A program made the position numbers and the translations under genes. From a virus, in the IMG/VR virus record IMGVR_UViG_3300024289_000045, positions 1-49,625 of that record: a DNA stretch of 49,625 bases. One strand, given 5' to 3'. Position 1 is the first letter of the stretch. The number at the start of each line of letters is the position of its first letter. Shown here piece after piece: positions 20,957-27,596 of the stretch. A model generated the notes under the pieces. The model ran no database searches. It saw nothing but the letters and a program-made list of their open reading frames with translations, and was not told where the DNA came from.

Positions 20957-21596
20957 TCTTGCTCCATTCCATTATTTTTAATTTTGATTCCATACCTATT
21001 TTTGTAAATGGAAAACCATGAAAACCAAATGGTTTATCAAAAAACTCAGGTCTTTTATGTTCGATAGAAAATTTAAAAGCTGTTTTAATGTCTGGGAATT
21101 TAAAACCATTATCTACTAATTCATTATATGATTGATTGCATATTTCTAAATCTTCATTGAATATAATTTGTTTATCTTTATATTTATTAGATATAAACTC
21201 TAAAAGTTTTTTTGATCTTAAACTAAATCCGCCATTACCAACTTTATTTATGTATTCATCATTTTTCCAAGGTGCGCCTATATAATCATATTCTAAGAAT
21301 GAATCATCCCATGAGTTTGGATTTATTATAAATCCATCGTGTTGAATCACTAAAACATACTTAGTATTAATAAATTTATTCAAATCTACTAAAATAAATT
21401 TACTATATTCTTCTTTGCTTTTTATTTTATTGACTTGTATATGTTTTATTTTGTTTGTTTTTACTTTTTGTTCATCAGATATAAAAATAGATTCTTTAAA
21501 ATTAAAGAATTGCATACTATACAACATAGCTGCAATCGCTTTTTTATGATTAACGCAATCTACAGAACAAATAGTTATGTCTTCAAAAAAATTCAT
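20940..21596 (-). CDS. DUF5672 glycosyltransferase-like protein
   Basis: The pattern YVLVIQHDGFIINPNSWDDSFLEYDYIGAPW followed by VGNGGFSLRSKKLLEFI and IFNEDLEICN is that of DUF5672, a GT-A-like family in which QHDGF replaces the DxD metal motif. It probably adds a sugar to a phage or host glycan. It overlaps the methyltransferase gene by 14 nt. Confidence 0.75.
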   Translation of the reverse strand: MNFFEDITICSVDCVNHKKAIAAMLYSMQFFNFKESIFISDEQKVKTNKIKHIQVNKIKSKEEYSKFILVDLNKFINTKYVLVIQHDGFIINPNSWDDSFLEYDYIGAPWKNDEYINKVGNGGFSLRSKKLLEFISNKYKDKQIIFNEDLEICNQSYNELVDNGFKFPDIKTAFKFSIEHKRPEFFDKPFGFHGFPFTKIGMESKLKIMEWSKNENLY

Positions 21597-22083
21597 AAAG
21601 ACATATTAATCTTTTTCTATTAGAGTCAATAGATATTTTTTCAAAAGTTGGTTTTATTTCAAACCATTTCAATAATGTATTTTCATCTATATTATGATGA
21701 CAGTTATTTGGTTTATTCCACTTATATGGAACTGATATTATAGCTTTGTTAACTATTTTTTTTATTTGATTAAATACTTCTGTTTGTTTGTTTTTAAAAT
21801 GTTCAAAAGTTTGTAAACATATTAATAAATCAAATCTTTCTTTAAAATCCCAAGGGGTTTTTGTGCAATCAAAAACATGATTGATTTCACTATTATATTT
21901 TGAATCTATTCTTGTTGAATTTAAACATAGCGGAAAAGATGAGCAACCTAATTCAAGAACAGACTGAGGACTTAAACTCTTTGCTAGTTCTATAGCATCA
22001 TTATAATAATTCCATCTATTTATAAAATATTTATCTTCTAAACACTTTTTATTATAGTCTGCTTTTGTTATAAATTTAATCAT
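21583..22083 (-). CDS. SAM-dependent methyltransferase
   Basis: Motif I is SVLELGCSSFPLCL; the later motifs are FDLLICLQTFEHFKNK and KAIISVPYKWN. At 166 residues it is a short class I methyltransferase. Its position between a glycosyltransferase-like gene and a phosphatase suggests a small-molecule or sugar substrate. It overlaps both neighbours. Confidence 0.75.
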   Translation of the reverse strand: MIKFITKADYNKKCLEDKYFINRWNYYNDAIELAKSLSPQSVLELGCSSFPLCLNSTRIDSKYNSEINHVFDCTKTPWDFKERFDLLICLQTFEHFKNKQTEVFNQIKKIVNKAIISVPYKWNKPNNCHHNIDENTLLKWFEIKPTFEKISIDSNRKRLICLYEFF

Positions 22084-22472
22084 TTTTTAGGAGATTTAGT
22101 TTTAATGCCTAATTTTTTATATACATTTCTAGCTTTTGGATTATCATCTATAGCTAATATAATTTTATCTTTTATTGATTGTGCATGTTTTCTTTTAGAC
22201 TCTAGCTGATCTTTTGGACTTCCACCAATGTTATTCATCATTAAGCGATTGTATTTCAATCCTGCTTTTTTTAATGATTTAACAGTTTCTGATCTATTAG
22301 ATTCTGGTCTTCCAGTAATCATATATATTTTATGATCTTTTGACAATTCATTTATATAATCAACCATTTTTTTTATTGGATATATACCATTTCTTAAAAC
22401 GGTATTATCTATATCTACAATAACAACAGAAGATACAGAAAAAAACTGTTTAATTTGGTTTGCAATCGACAT
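22080..22472 (-). CDS. HAD-superfamily phosphatase
   Basis: The 130-residue protein has HAD motif I VDIDNTV (Asp20 and Asp22), motif II MITGRPES (TGR 53-55), a Lys in the helix that follows, and motif IV AIDDNPKA (109-111). It resembles polynucleotide kinase 3'-phosphatase and small phage HAD phosphatases. No kinase domain is fused. It may remove phosphate from nucleotides, RNA ends or sugars. Confidence 0.75.
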   Translation of the reverse strand: MSIANQIKQFFSVSSVVIVDIDNTVLRNGIYPIKKMVDYINELSKDHKIYMITGRPESNRSETVKSLKKAGLKYNRLMMNNIGGSPKDQLESKRKHAQSIKDKIILAIDDNPKARNVYKKLGIKTKSPKK

Positions 22473-22668
22473 TTGTTCTTCCCATAGTTATATTTTTTGT
22501 TGCAACAACATCCTTATTAGTAAATTCCCATATTAAGCCATTATTTAATATAACTGTAAATATTTTTTCTATCTCAGTACCATATTCAGTTACGAGCCAA
22601 ATTCTTCCTCTTCCTTTAGGTGTTTCAACTTCTAATTCTTGTCTTGGCTCATATATTACAATTGACAT
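22450..22668 (-). CDS. Hypothetical protein, 72 aa
   Basis: This strand-rich product (SIVIYEPRQELEVETPKGRGRIWLVTEYG) looks like a small beta barrel and overlaps both neighbours by about 20 nt. The PKGRGRIWLVTEYGTEIEKIFTVIL pattern recurs in small phage proteins of unknown role. Confidence 0.55.
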   Translation of the reverse strand: MSIVIYEPRQELEVETPKGRGRIWLVTEYGTEIEKIFTVILNNGLIWEFTNKDVVATKNITMGRTNVDCKPN

Positions 22669-23329
22669 TTTTTATCTCTATTAAAGAATCTCTCCTGCAT
22701 AAACTTTGATAAAGTTCTTTATCGCTTGACCATTCTTTACCTGTCCACCATTCAAAGCCATTAAACTGATTTTTATAAAGAGAACATTCTTCATAACCGC
22801 CCATCATATAATAATAAATACACCCAGATCTTTTTGCTAAAGTGCATTCTATTAGTGTACTTATACTTCCTAAAGATAAAGACGGTTTTTCATAATCCCA
22901 AGCAAACTGAACACCTATGAATGATTTTTTAAATAGTTTATAACAAACAAATCCTATTAGATTTGATTCATAAAAATATTGTATAGTATTTTCTAACATT
23001 AATTCATTGTCAAAAACATGTTCACTTATAAAACCTTTTTTAGATTGATATGAATTTGAAATTCTTAAAATATCTTCATTTGAAGGTTTTCCAATTTGAT
23101 ATTCTATTTTTTTTGCAAGTTTTTTTGTTTTTTTATGGAATTCGATTTTTGAAAGGTTGTATCTGACACTTCGAGATTGAAACCAATAATTATCCCAAGG
23201 CAACCATCCTTGCTCAAGCAAATCATCAAAGTTATCATTTATATCTGGGTAAGCAAAAATAGGTGTATAAATCAAATCTTGATTTGAAACTTTTCCAAAA
23301 CCATTTATATGATCAAATATAATTTTCAT
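22649..23329 (-). CDS. GNAT-fold protein resembling arginyl-tRNA-protein transferase
   Basis: The C-terminal half (VQFAWDYEKPSLSLGSISTLIECTLAKR, then CIYYYMMGGYEECSLYKNQFNGFEWW) follows the ATE/Bpt catalytic pattern: LSLG, a helix of the E-x-x-L type, then YYY.GY and a K.QF.G.EW stretch. Those enzymes add Arg or Leu from tRNA to protein N-termini and so mark them for degradation. The N-terminal Cys motif of classical ATE is absent, so it may be a divergent or re-tasked member. It opens the minus-strand island. Confidence 0.55.
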   Translation of the reverse strand: MKIIFDHINGFGKVSNQDLIYTPIFAYPDINDNFDDLLEQGWLPWDNYWFQSRSVRYNLSKIEFHKKTKKLAKKIEYQIGKPSNEDILRISNSYQSKKGFISEHVFDNELMLENTIQYFYESNLIGFVCYKLFKKSFIGVQFAWDYEKPSLSLGSISTLIECTLAKRSGCIYYYMMGGYEECSLYKNQFNGFEWWTGKEWSSDKELYQSLCRRDSLIEIKNVNCNI

Positions 23330-23352
23330 AATAAATACTACACCCTAATAAG

Positions 23353-23362
23353 CGAATAAAAT
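23353..23362 (+). promoter_or_regulatory. CGAATAAAAT element, candidate late promoter
   Basis: The recurrent core lies in the 49-nt gap between the divergent genes, 16 nt before the ATG at 23379, which has an AAAGGAG site. Confidence 0.45.
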
Positions 23363-23378
23363 GTTAAAGGAGTAAGTT

Positions 23379-23846
23379 ATGAACATATTTGTGTTAGACA
23401 AAAACCCAAGACAAGCTGCTGAATGGCATGTAAACAAACATGTTGTTAAAATGCCTTTAGAAACGGCTCAAATGCTTTGTACAGTTCTTAATCAAAATGG
23501 AGTTAAAACACCTTATAAATCAACTCATGTCAAACACCCATGCACTATTTGGGCAGGAGAAAGCATGGGTAATTTTGTTTGGTTATGTGAATTAGGTTTA
23601 GAACTTTGTAGAGAATATACTTATCGGTATGAAAAAGTACATAAATGCGAAGCAATAATTAAAGAATGTTTAACATATGCTTGTAAAGTTCAAAATACTG
23701 AAATGACAGAATTTGTTCAAGCTATGCCAAATGAATTAAAGCAAACAAACCCAATAGATGGATATAAGAACTATTATATAAAAGCAAAATCTCATATTGC
23801 TGAATGGAAAAATAGAAATCAACCAAATTGGTATTATTTTGCATAA
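23379..23846 (+). CDS. Phage protein related to pyrimidine-dimer glycosylase-type family
   Basis: The pattern MNIFVLDKNPRQAAEWHVNKHVVKMPLETAQML, then HPCTIWAGESMGNFVWL and FVQAMPNELKQTNPIDGYKNYYIKAKSHIAEW, is a widespread phage family, some members of which are annotated as pyrimidine dimer DNA glycosylase (Pyr_excise). The conserved KH and E residues could be catalytic. Similarity to T4 DenV itself is weak, so the repair role is uncertain. Confidence 0.55.
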   Translation: MNIFVLDKNPRQAAEWHVNKHVVKMPLETAQMLCTVLNQNGVKTPYKSTHVKHPCTIWAGESMGNFVWLCELGLELCREYTYRYEKVHKCEAIIKECLTYACKVQNTEMTEFVQAMPNELKQTNPIDGYKNYYIKAKSHIAEWKNRNQPNWYYFA

Positions 23847-23854
23847 AACCCCCA

Positions 23855-24108
23855 TTATCTCCTAGATATTCTAAGAGATTTAATTAAAACAGAGCCTTTT
23901 ACCATAAGCCTCTACAGGGTGAATAGTAAATAGATTTGTAAAATCATCTAGGTTTGAGCGGACAGGGGGTAAGTCCATTCTCAATTTTTGATTTACTATT
24001 ACTTCTCTGCTCCATGTTGGTTTGGCTACCAACCAGAACCCTTGGGGTATTTACCCTTCGGTGATAAGCTTATTCCGGTGTAGGAATGGTCGAAAGAACC
24101 GGACATTT
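23855..24108 (+). ncRNA. Structured non-coding RNA candidate
   Basis: The 347-nt gap 23847-24193 has no gene but many stems. TCTC.TAG/CTA.GAGA forms 23859-23879. AATAGTAAAT (23923-23932) pairs over ten bases with ATTTACTATT (23992-24001) and encloses TTGAG/CTCAA (23955-23959, 23981-23985) and GGAC/GTCC (23961-23964, 23974-23977). Then come GTTGGT/ACCAAC (24017-24034), GGGT/ACCC (24046-24057) and TCCGGT/ACCGGA (24075-24104). It is visibly richer in G and C than the coding DNA around it. It does not show RNase P, tmRNA, 6S or group I landmarks that I can recognise. Confidence 0.62.
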
Positions 24109-24138
24109 GAGTTTTTATTTAACGCCATTACCTTTTGC

Positions 24139-24166
24139 TTATCGTCTGATAAAAGTATGTTAGAAT
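24139..24166 (+). promoter_or_regulatory. Extended -10 sigma70-like promoter
   Basis: TGT-TAGAAT (24158-24166) is a good extended -10 element; TTATCG 16 nt upstream is a poor -35. The start would be near 24173, giving a 20-nt leader that contains ACGC/GCGT and leads to the ATG at 24194. It may be a host-polymerase promoter for the next operon. Confidence 0.42.
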
Positions 24167-24193
24167 GATACGCATTAAAAAGCGTGGTGCAAC

Positions 24194-24700
24194 ATGAAAA
24201 AAATAGCAGAAACAAAAATCGCCTTAAAAAGAAATATAGTTGATTTAGTCAGAATAGAAGAAGATTCAAATCTAATAGAAGATCCTGATTTTGGGGTTTT
24301 AAAAACAAATAACGGCTGGAAAGAACAAGAATTTATTGATTATGTTAGAAAAAAGAATACATCTATATATATTTGTCAAGTTAGCAATACTATAATTGGA
24401 TTTATTGCTTTTTCAAAAGAAGATGATTTTTTAATAATAAATAAATTAGTTATAGATCCAGTTTTAAGAAAAAACGGATTTGGTTCTACATTACTTAATT
24501 TTGTTGAAAATTTAAACTTTTCAAAAATAATTGCTTATGTTAAAGAAAATGATATGGAAAGTATAACTTTCTTTAAAAATAGAGGTTTTAAAGGAAAATT
24601 AAAGTTTGATTACTTTGGAAAAGATAAAGACGCAATAGTTTTTGAAAGAGAAACAAATGAAGAAAAAAAGTCAAAATCTGGCAAAAGGAAAAATGGTTAA
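24194..24700 (+). CDS. GNAT family N-acetyltransferase
   Basis: The 168-residue protein has the GNAT core: DDFLIINKLVIDPVLRKNGFGSTLLNFVENL with the acetyl-CoA loop (RKNGFGS), then IAYVKENDMESITFFKNRGFK. It acetylates an amine; the target is unknown. The Lys-rich C-terminal tail overlaps the next gene by 8 nt. Confidence 0.78.
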   Translation: MKKIAETKIALKRNIVDLVRIEEDSNLIEDPDFGVLKTNNGWKEQEFIDYVRKKNTSIYICQVSNTIIGFIAFSKEDDFLIINKLVIDPVLRKNGFGSTLLNFVENLNFSKIIAYVKENDMESITFFKNRGFKGKLKFDYFGKDKDAIVFERETNEEKKSKSGKRKNG

Positions 24701-24839
24701 TTGTCTTGGTTGGTGTAACAAAATGTTTTTTTCTATAGATCCAATAAACATAAGATTTTGCAATAAGTGTAAAGACAAAAGAAGAGATATGGTTTTATCA
24801 AAATTTGAAACAAAAGAATTAAAAATAAACAATGATTAA
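24693..24839 (+). CDS. Small zinc-ribbon protein (CLGWC type)
   Basis: The ATG at 24693 has AAAAGGA at good spacing; in-frame ATGs at 24642 and 24657 lie deeper in the GNAT gene. The product (MVNCLGWCNKMFF ... FCNKCKDKR) is a paralogue of the gene at 15287. It overlaps the next start by 8 nt. Confidence 0.6.
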   Translation: MVNCLGWCNKMFFSIDPINIRFCNKCKDKRRDMVLSKFETKELKINND

Positions 24840-25137
24840 TTTTTTAAAATCAATATTCTTTGGAACTCCAAGATCAGGAAAATGGTCATCGTTAAGAGAT
24901 AAACTTATAAAAGAAAGCGGTGAGTGCTTGTCGTGCGGAGTAAAAAAGGAACTTACTTGTCATCACATAATACCATTTAGCATAGATAAAACTTTAGAGC
25001 TTGAAGAATCTAATTTGGTAGTTTTATGCGAAACATGTCATTTTGTTTTTGGGCATTTGAAAAGCTGGAAATCATATAATAAAAATGTTATAAAAGACTG
25101 TAGAGATTATAGGTTAAAAGTGGAGTATCGACCATGA
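24832..25137 (+). CDS. HNH endonuclease
   Basis: The 101-residue protein has the HNH core CLSCGVKKELTCHHIIPFSIDKTLELEESNLVVLCETCHFVFGHL: HH as metal and general-base residues, the N of SNLVVLC, and the two CxxC pairs that hold zinc. It probably nicks or cuts DNA. It is not in an intron as far as I see, so it is a free-standing enzyme. It overlaps the next gene by 4 nt. Confidence 0.82.
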   Translation: MINFLKSIFFGTPRSGKWSSLRDKLIKESGECLSCGVKKELTCHHIIPFSIDKTLELEESNLVVLCETCHFVFGHLKSWKSYNKNVIKDCRDYRLKVEYRP

Positions 25138-25499
25138 GCGAACCAGTACCTGGTATATTTCAAAAAGCTGTTAATTTTACAAAAGCAGTTGTTAAACATG
25201 CAGCTACTGGATTTCAGCGTGTTCCATTAAATGTATTTCATGACAGAATGAATATATGTAACTCTTGCGAAAATAAAACTCCAGAAGGAACATGCAAGCT
25301 ATGTGGTTGTTTTTTAAATATCAAAAATACATGGGCTTCTGAAAAATGCCCTGCTGGAAAATGGGATATATTTAATGCTCCTATTCCACAAAATATAGCA
25401 GGACAGGTTAATCAAGTTAATCAAGCACAACCAAAACAAGGTGGTTGCGGATGCAATAAAAGCGCTGTTAATTTTAGTAACCCAATAGGTCCAACTTAA
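25134..25499 (+). CDS. Zinc-ribbon phage protein, 121 aa
   Basis: The middle holds RMNICNSCENKTPEGTCKLCGCFLNIKNTWASEKCPAGKW, a rubredoxin-like ribbon with a CP.GKW ending that occurs in many tailed-phage proteins. The C-terminus is Gln- and Asn-rich and ends with GGCGCNKS. Function unknown. It ends before the hairpin at 25513. Confidence 0.62.
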   Translation: MSEPVPGIFQKAVNFTKAVVKHAATGFQRVPLNVFHDRMNICNSCENKTPEGTCKLCGCFLNIKNTWASEKCPAGKWDIFNAPIPQNIAGQVNQVNQAQPKQGGCGCNKSAVNFSNPIGPT

Positions 25500-25512
25500 A
25501 CAAGCAAATAAT

Positions 25513-25542
25513 CCTCTAGTATAGTGTATTTAATACTAGGGG
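25513..25542 (+). promoter_or_regulatory. Ribosome-site-sequestering hairpin of the HNH gene
   Basis: CCTCTAGTAT (25513-25522) pairs with ATACTAGGGG (25533-25542) over ten bases, one G-U. The right arm contains the AGGGG ribosome site of the HNH gene at 25547, so the full-length transcript should be translated poorly. T4 homing endonucleases use such hairpins to delay expression; transcripts starting inside the hairpin would escape. The loop holds AGTGTATTTAATA, also found at 27386. Confidence 0.68.
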
Positions 25543-25546
25543 TATT

Positions 25547-25930
25547 ATGTCTAGAAAAGCATATAATAATTCAACAGTCGGAGAAATATCTGGTAAATAT
25601 TGGGCTTTAGCTAAAAAAAACGCAAAAAAAAGAAATATAGAATTTAATATAACTAAAGAAGAAGCTTGGGATATTTTCCTAAAACAAAATAGAAGATGTA
25701 TTTACACAGGAATAAAAATAACTCATTTAAAATATTTATGCAGAAAAAACGGTAAAGAAATTTATCATTTAGGAACTGCTTCTATGGATAGAATAGATAA
25801 TGATTTAGGATACACTAAGGAAAATATTCAATGGGTTCACAAGGATGTAAATGCGATGAAATCTAATTTTAAGGAAAAATATTTCTTAAAAATTTGTAAA
25901 CTTATAGTTAGGAGATTGTTATGCCATTAA
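25547..25930 (+). CDS. HNH endonuclease
   Basis: The 127-residue protein has the phage HNH pattern: FNITKEEAWDIFLKQNRRCIYTGIKI, then TASMDRIDNDLGYTKENIQWVHKDVNAMKSNF. The catalytic region is the DRID...GYT..N.QWVH stretch. It is probably a free-standing homing endonuclease. Its ribosome site is buried in a hairpin (25513-25542). It overlaps the next gene by 10 nt. Confidence 0.82.
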   Translation: MSRKAYNNSTVGEISGKYWALAKKNAKKRNIEFNITKEEAWDIFLKQNRRCIYTGIKITHLKYLCRKNGKEIYHLGTASMDRIDNDLGYTKENIQWVHKDVNAMKSNFKEKYFLKICKLIVRRLLCH

Positions 25931-26430
25931 AAAAATGCAGCGACAATGGTAAAAACGGTTGGAAATGGGGCGATCAAGGCAAATGCTATACTGGCAAAGA
26001 GGGAAAGAATCAAGCTATTAAACAAGGCGTGGCTATTGAAGGGCCAGAAAAGTTTGCAAAAATTATGCGTGAAAAAGCTGCTGAATGGGCTGGAAAAAGT
26101 CTTTACGATAGTTTAAGTGATGATGAAAAGGAATTAGCTAATGCATTGCTTTCTCTTGCTGAAAAAATTGGTCCTTTAGATAAAGGCGAAGGTATTTGGG
26201 TTGGTTATGAGGGCGCTTCTACTAACTCAACAAAAGATATTGGCGTAAAATGCGGTAATTGTGCGTTACATAAATCTGAAAATGCATGTGCTATTTTAGA
26301 TCAAGAAATAGAAATGGACGGAGCATGTAGATTTGCTGTAATACCACCAGGACTTGTTAAAACTAAACAGATAAATAAAGACATAGAGGAATATTTGAAT
26401 GAGGATTCTAACGGAAAATCCACTTCTTAA
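25921..26430 (+). CDS. Hypothetical phage protein with KKCSDNGK-type N-terminus
   Basis: The start MPLKKCSDNGKNGWKWGDQGKCYTG, then QAIKQGVAI, is a short motif common at the ends of phage capsid-maturation and related proteins. A C-terminal region (CGNCALHKSENACAILDQEIEMDGACRFAVIP) has four Cys and resembles a metal or Fe-S site. Overall function unknown, possibly virion-related. Confidence 0.58.
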   Translation: MPLKKCSDNGKNGWKWGDQGKCYTGKEGKNQAIKQGVAIEGPEKFAKIMREKAAEWAGKSLYDSLSDDEKELANALLSLAEKIGPLDKGEGIWVGYEGASTNSTKDIGVKCGNCALHKSENACAILDQEIEMDGACRFAVIPPGLVKTKQINKDIEEYLNEDSNGKSTS

Positions 26431-26890
26431 GACAAAATGCAATTTTATAAACATAAAAGAAGGTAGAAAAATAGCAAGAAGACTTGTTGTTTTTATACAA
26501 GATTTTAATAAAAAAAATAAGAATAAAGCAGCTGGAATAGCTGCTAATCAGCTTGGAATTAATGCTTCTGTAGTAGTTGTTTTAATAAAAAATAAACCGC
26601 TAATTTTGATAAATCCAGTAATTACAGATTTTTCAAAATCAAAGTTTGCTCATGAAGAAGAGTGTTTAAGTTTTCCAGATCAAAGACTCACCGTTTTTAG
26701 ACATGATTGGATAAAAGTAAAATCTGATTATTCAAAAGAAGAAATGTTTTTTGGTCAACTTGAAAACATGGATATAAACAAAACAAATCTTTTTGAATCG
26801 GCTTTAATACAACATGAAATAGCTCATCTTTTTGGTAAAACAATTCATGATTTTCAATGGGAAAATTCACCAAGTCCTAGAGAATGGTAA
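26399..26890 (+). CDS. def: Peptide deformylase
   Basis: The 163-residue enzyme has all three deformylase motifs: GIAANQLG (46-53), EECLSFP (87-93, metal ligand Cys89; bacterial form EGCLS) and QHEIAHLFG (138-146, His139, Glu140, His143). It removes the formyl group from nascent proteins at the ribosome. Phage copies are known from cyanophages and large phages. The Glu for Gly change in motif 2 and Ala for Asp in HEIAH are variations of known phage type. It overlaps the previous gene by 32 nt. Confidence 0.86.
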   Translation: MRILTENPLLKTKCNFINIKEGRKIARRLVVFIQDFNKKNKNKAAGIAANQLGINASVVVVLIKNKPLILINPVITDFSKSKFAHEEECLSFPDQRLTVFRHDWIKVKSDYSKEEMFFGQLENMDINKTNLFESALIQHEIAHLFGKTIHDFQWENSPSPREW

Positions 26891-27066
26891 TGTTTAATTT
26901 TAAAGTAAAAACAGCAGAAGAAAATAATGACATTACTTTGTTTATAAATAAACATTCTTATAAATTAAACATAAGTGATTTATATGAGTTTATAACAGAT
27001 TTAAACAAAGCAAAGTTTGATTTTTTAAGAAAAAAACAAAACACCGAAATAGACAAACCATCTTAA
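26890..27066 (+). CDS. Hypothetical protein, 58 aa
   Basis: The ATG at 26890 overlaps the previous stop by 1 nt. The product is a small strand-then-helix protein (MFNFKVKTAEENNDITLFIN ... LYEFITDLNKAKFDFL). A sigma70-like promoter overlaps its last codons. Function unknown. Confidence 0.52.
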   Translation: MFNFKVKTAEENNDITLFINKHSYKLNISDLYEFITDLNKAKFDFLRKKQNTEIDKPS

Positions 27067-27078
27067 AATTTCTATAAT
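27050..27078 (+). promoter_or_regulatory. Sigma70-type promoter TAGACA-17-TATAAT
   Basis: TAGACA (27050-27055) matches the -35 consensus in five of six bases, and TATAAT (27073-27078) is a perfect -10 with 17 nt spacing. It starts transcription of the gene at 27102 with the host polymerase, so it is probably an early or middle promoter. Confidence 0.65.
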
Positions 27079-27101
27079 GACTTCATAACGGAGGCAATGT
27101 T

Positions 27102-27380
27102 ATGAAGACACATTATGCAAAAAGAAATGGTAGAACTGGTCAAAAGTTTGATACATCAATCGAAAGCATTTTATATCAAATACTTCCAGACGATTGCCTA
27201 TTAACTAAAAATGAAATACAAGAAAAGTTAAATTTATACTTTAAGCAAAAACCATCTGAATCAATTGGTCGTTTTGGATCAAAAGAGTTAGACTCTTGTA
27301 TATTCAATTTGTGTCAAAAAGGTTATCTAAAAGAAATTTTTGGCATAAAGTTAGAGAAGTTCATTAAAACATTGTCATAA
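27102..27380 (+). CDS. Hypothetical protein, possibly winged-helix
   Basis: The 92-residue product has a helical pattern (SIESILYQILPDDCLLTKNEIQEKLNLYF, then LDSCIFNLCQKGYLKEIFG) that looks like a winged-helix DNA-binding domain. It follows directly the sigma70-type promoter, with ACGGAGG upstream. It may be an early regulator; family not identified. Confidence 0.55.
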   Translation: MKTHYAKRNGRTGQKFDTSIESILYQILPDDCLLTKNEIQEKLNLYFKQKPSESIGRFGSKELDSCIFNLCQKGYLKEIFGIKLEKFIKTLS

Positions 27381-27396
27381 AAAAAAGTGTATTTAA

Positions 27397-27423
27397 TAGC
27401 AGTCTCAATATAGGAGTCTGCTA
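27397..27423 (+). promoter_or_regulatory. Hairpin around a ribosome site
   Basis: TAGCAG (27397-27402) and CTGCTA (27418-27423) are perfect inverted repeats, extended inside by CTC/GAG; the enclosed AGGAG is the ribosome site of the gene at 27423. The start codon's A is in the stem, so translation should be hindered. The left arm follows AGTGTATTTAATA (27386-27398), the same 13-mer as at 25523. Confidence 0.55.
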
Positions 27424-27596
27424 TGTCCGTATACTATGAAATATGGGGCATTCTCCCAGACAAAAAGAAAAGGTCTTTAATAATGACCTATGAAGAAGAT
27501 AAATGGCAAAGAGCAGAAAAAAAAGCTGCTAGACTTATTGAAATGGAAATGTCTGGGGTTGTTTTGCTAGAAAAGAAGACGAATGAAAAAGATTAA
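27423..27596 (+). CDS. Hypothetical protein, 57 aa
   Basis: The product (MSVYYEIWGILPDKKKRSLIMTYEEDKWQRAEKKAARLIE) is a strand pair then a basic helix. Its start is in a hairpin. It overlaps the glycosyltransferase gene by 14 nt. Function unknown. Confidence 0.55.
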   Translation: MSVYYEIWGILPDKKKRSLIMTYEEDKWQRAEKKAARLIEMEMSGVVLLEKKTNEKD

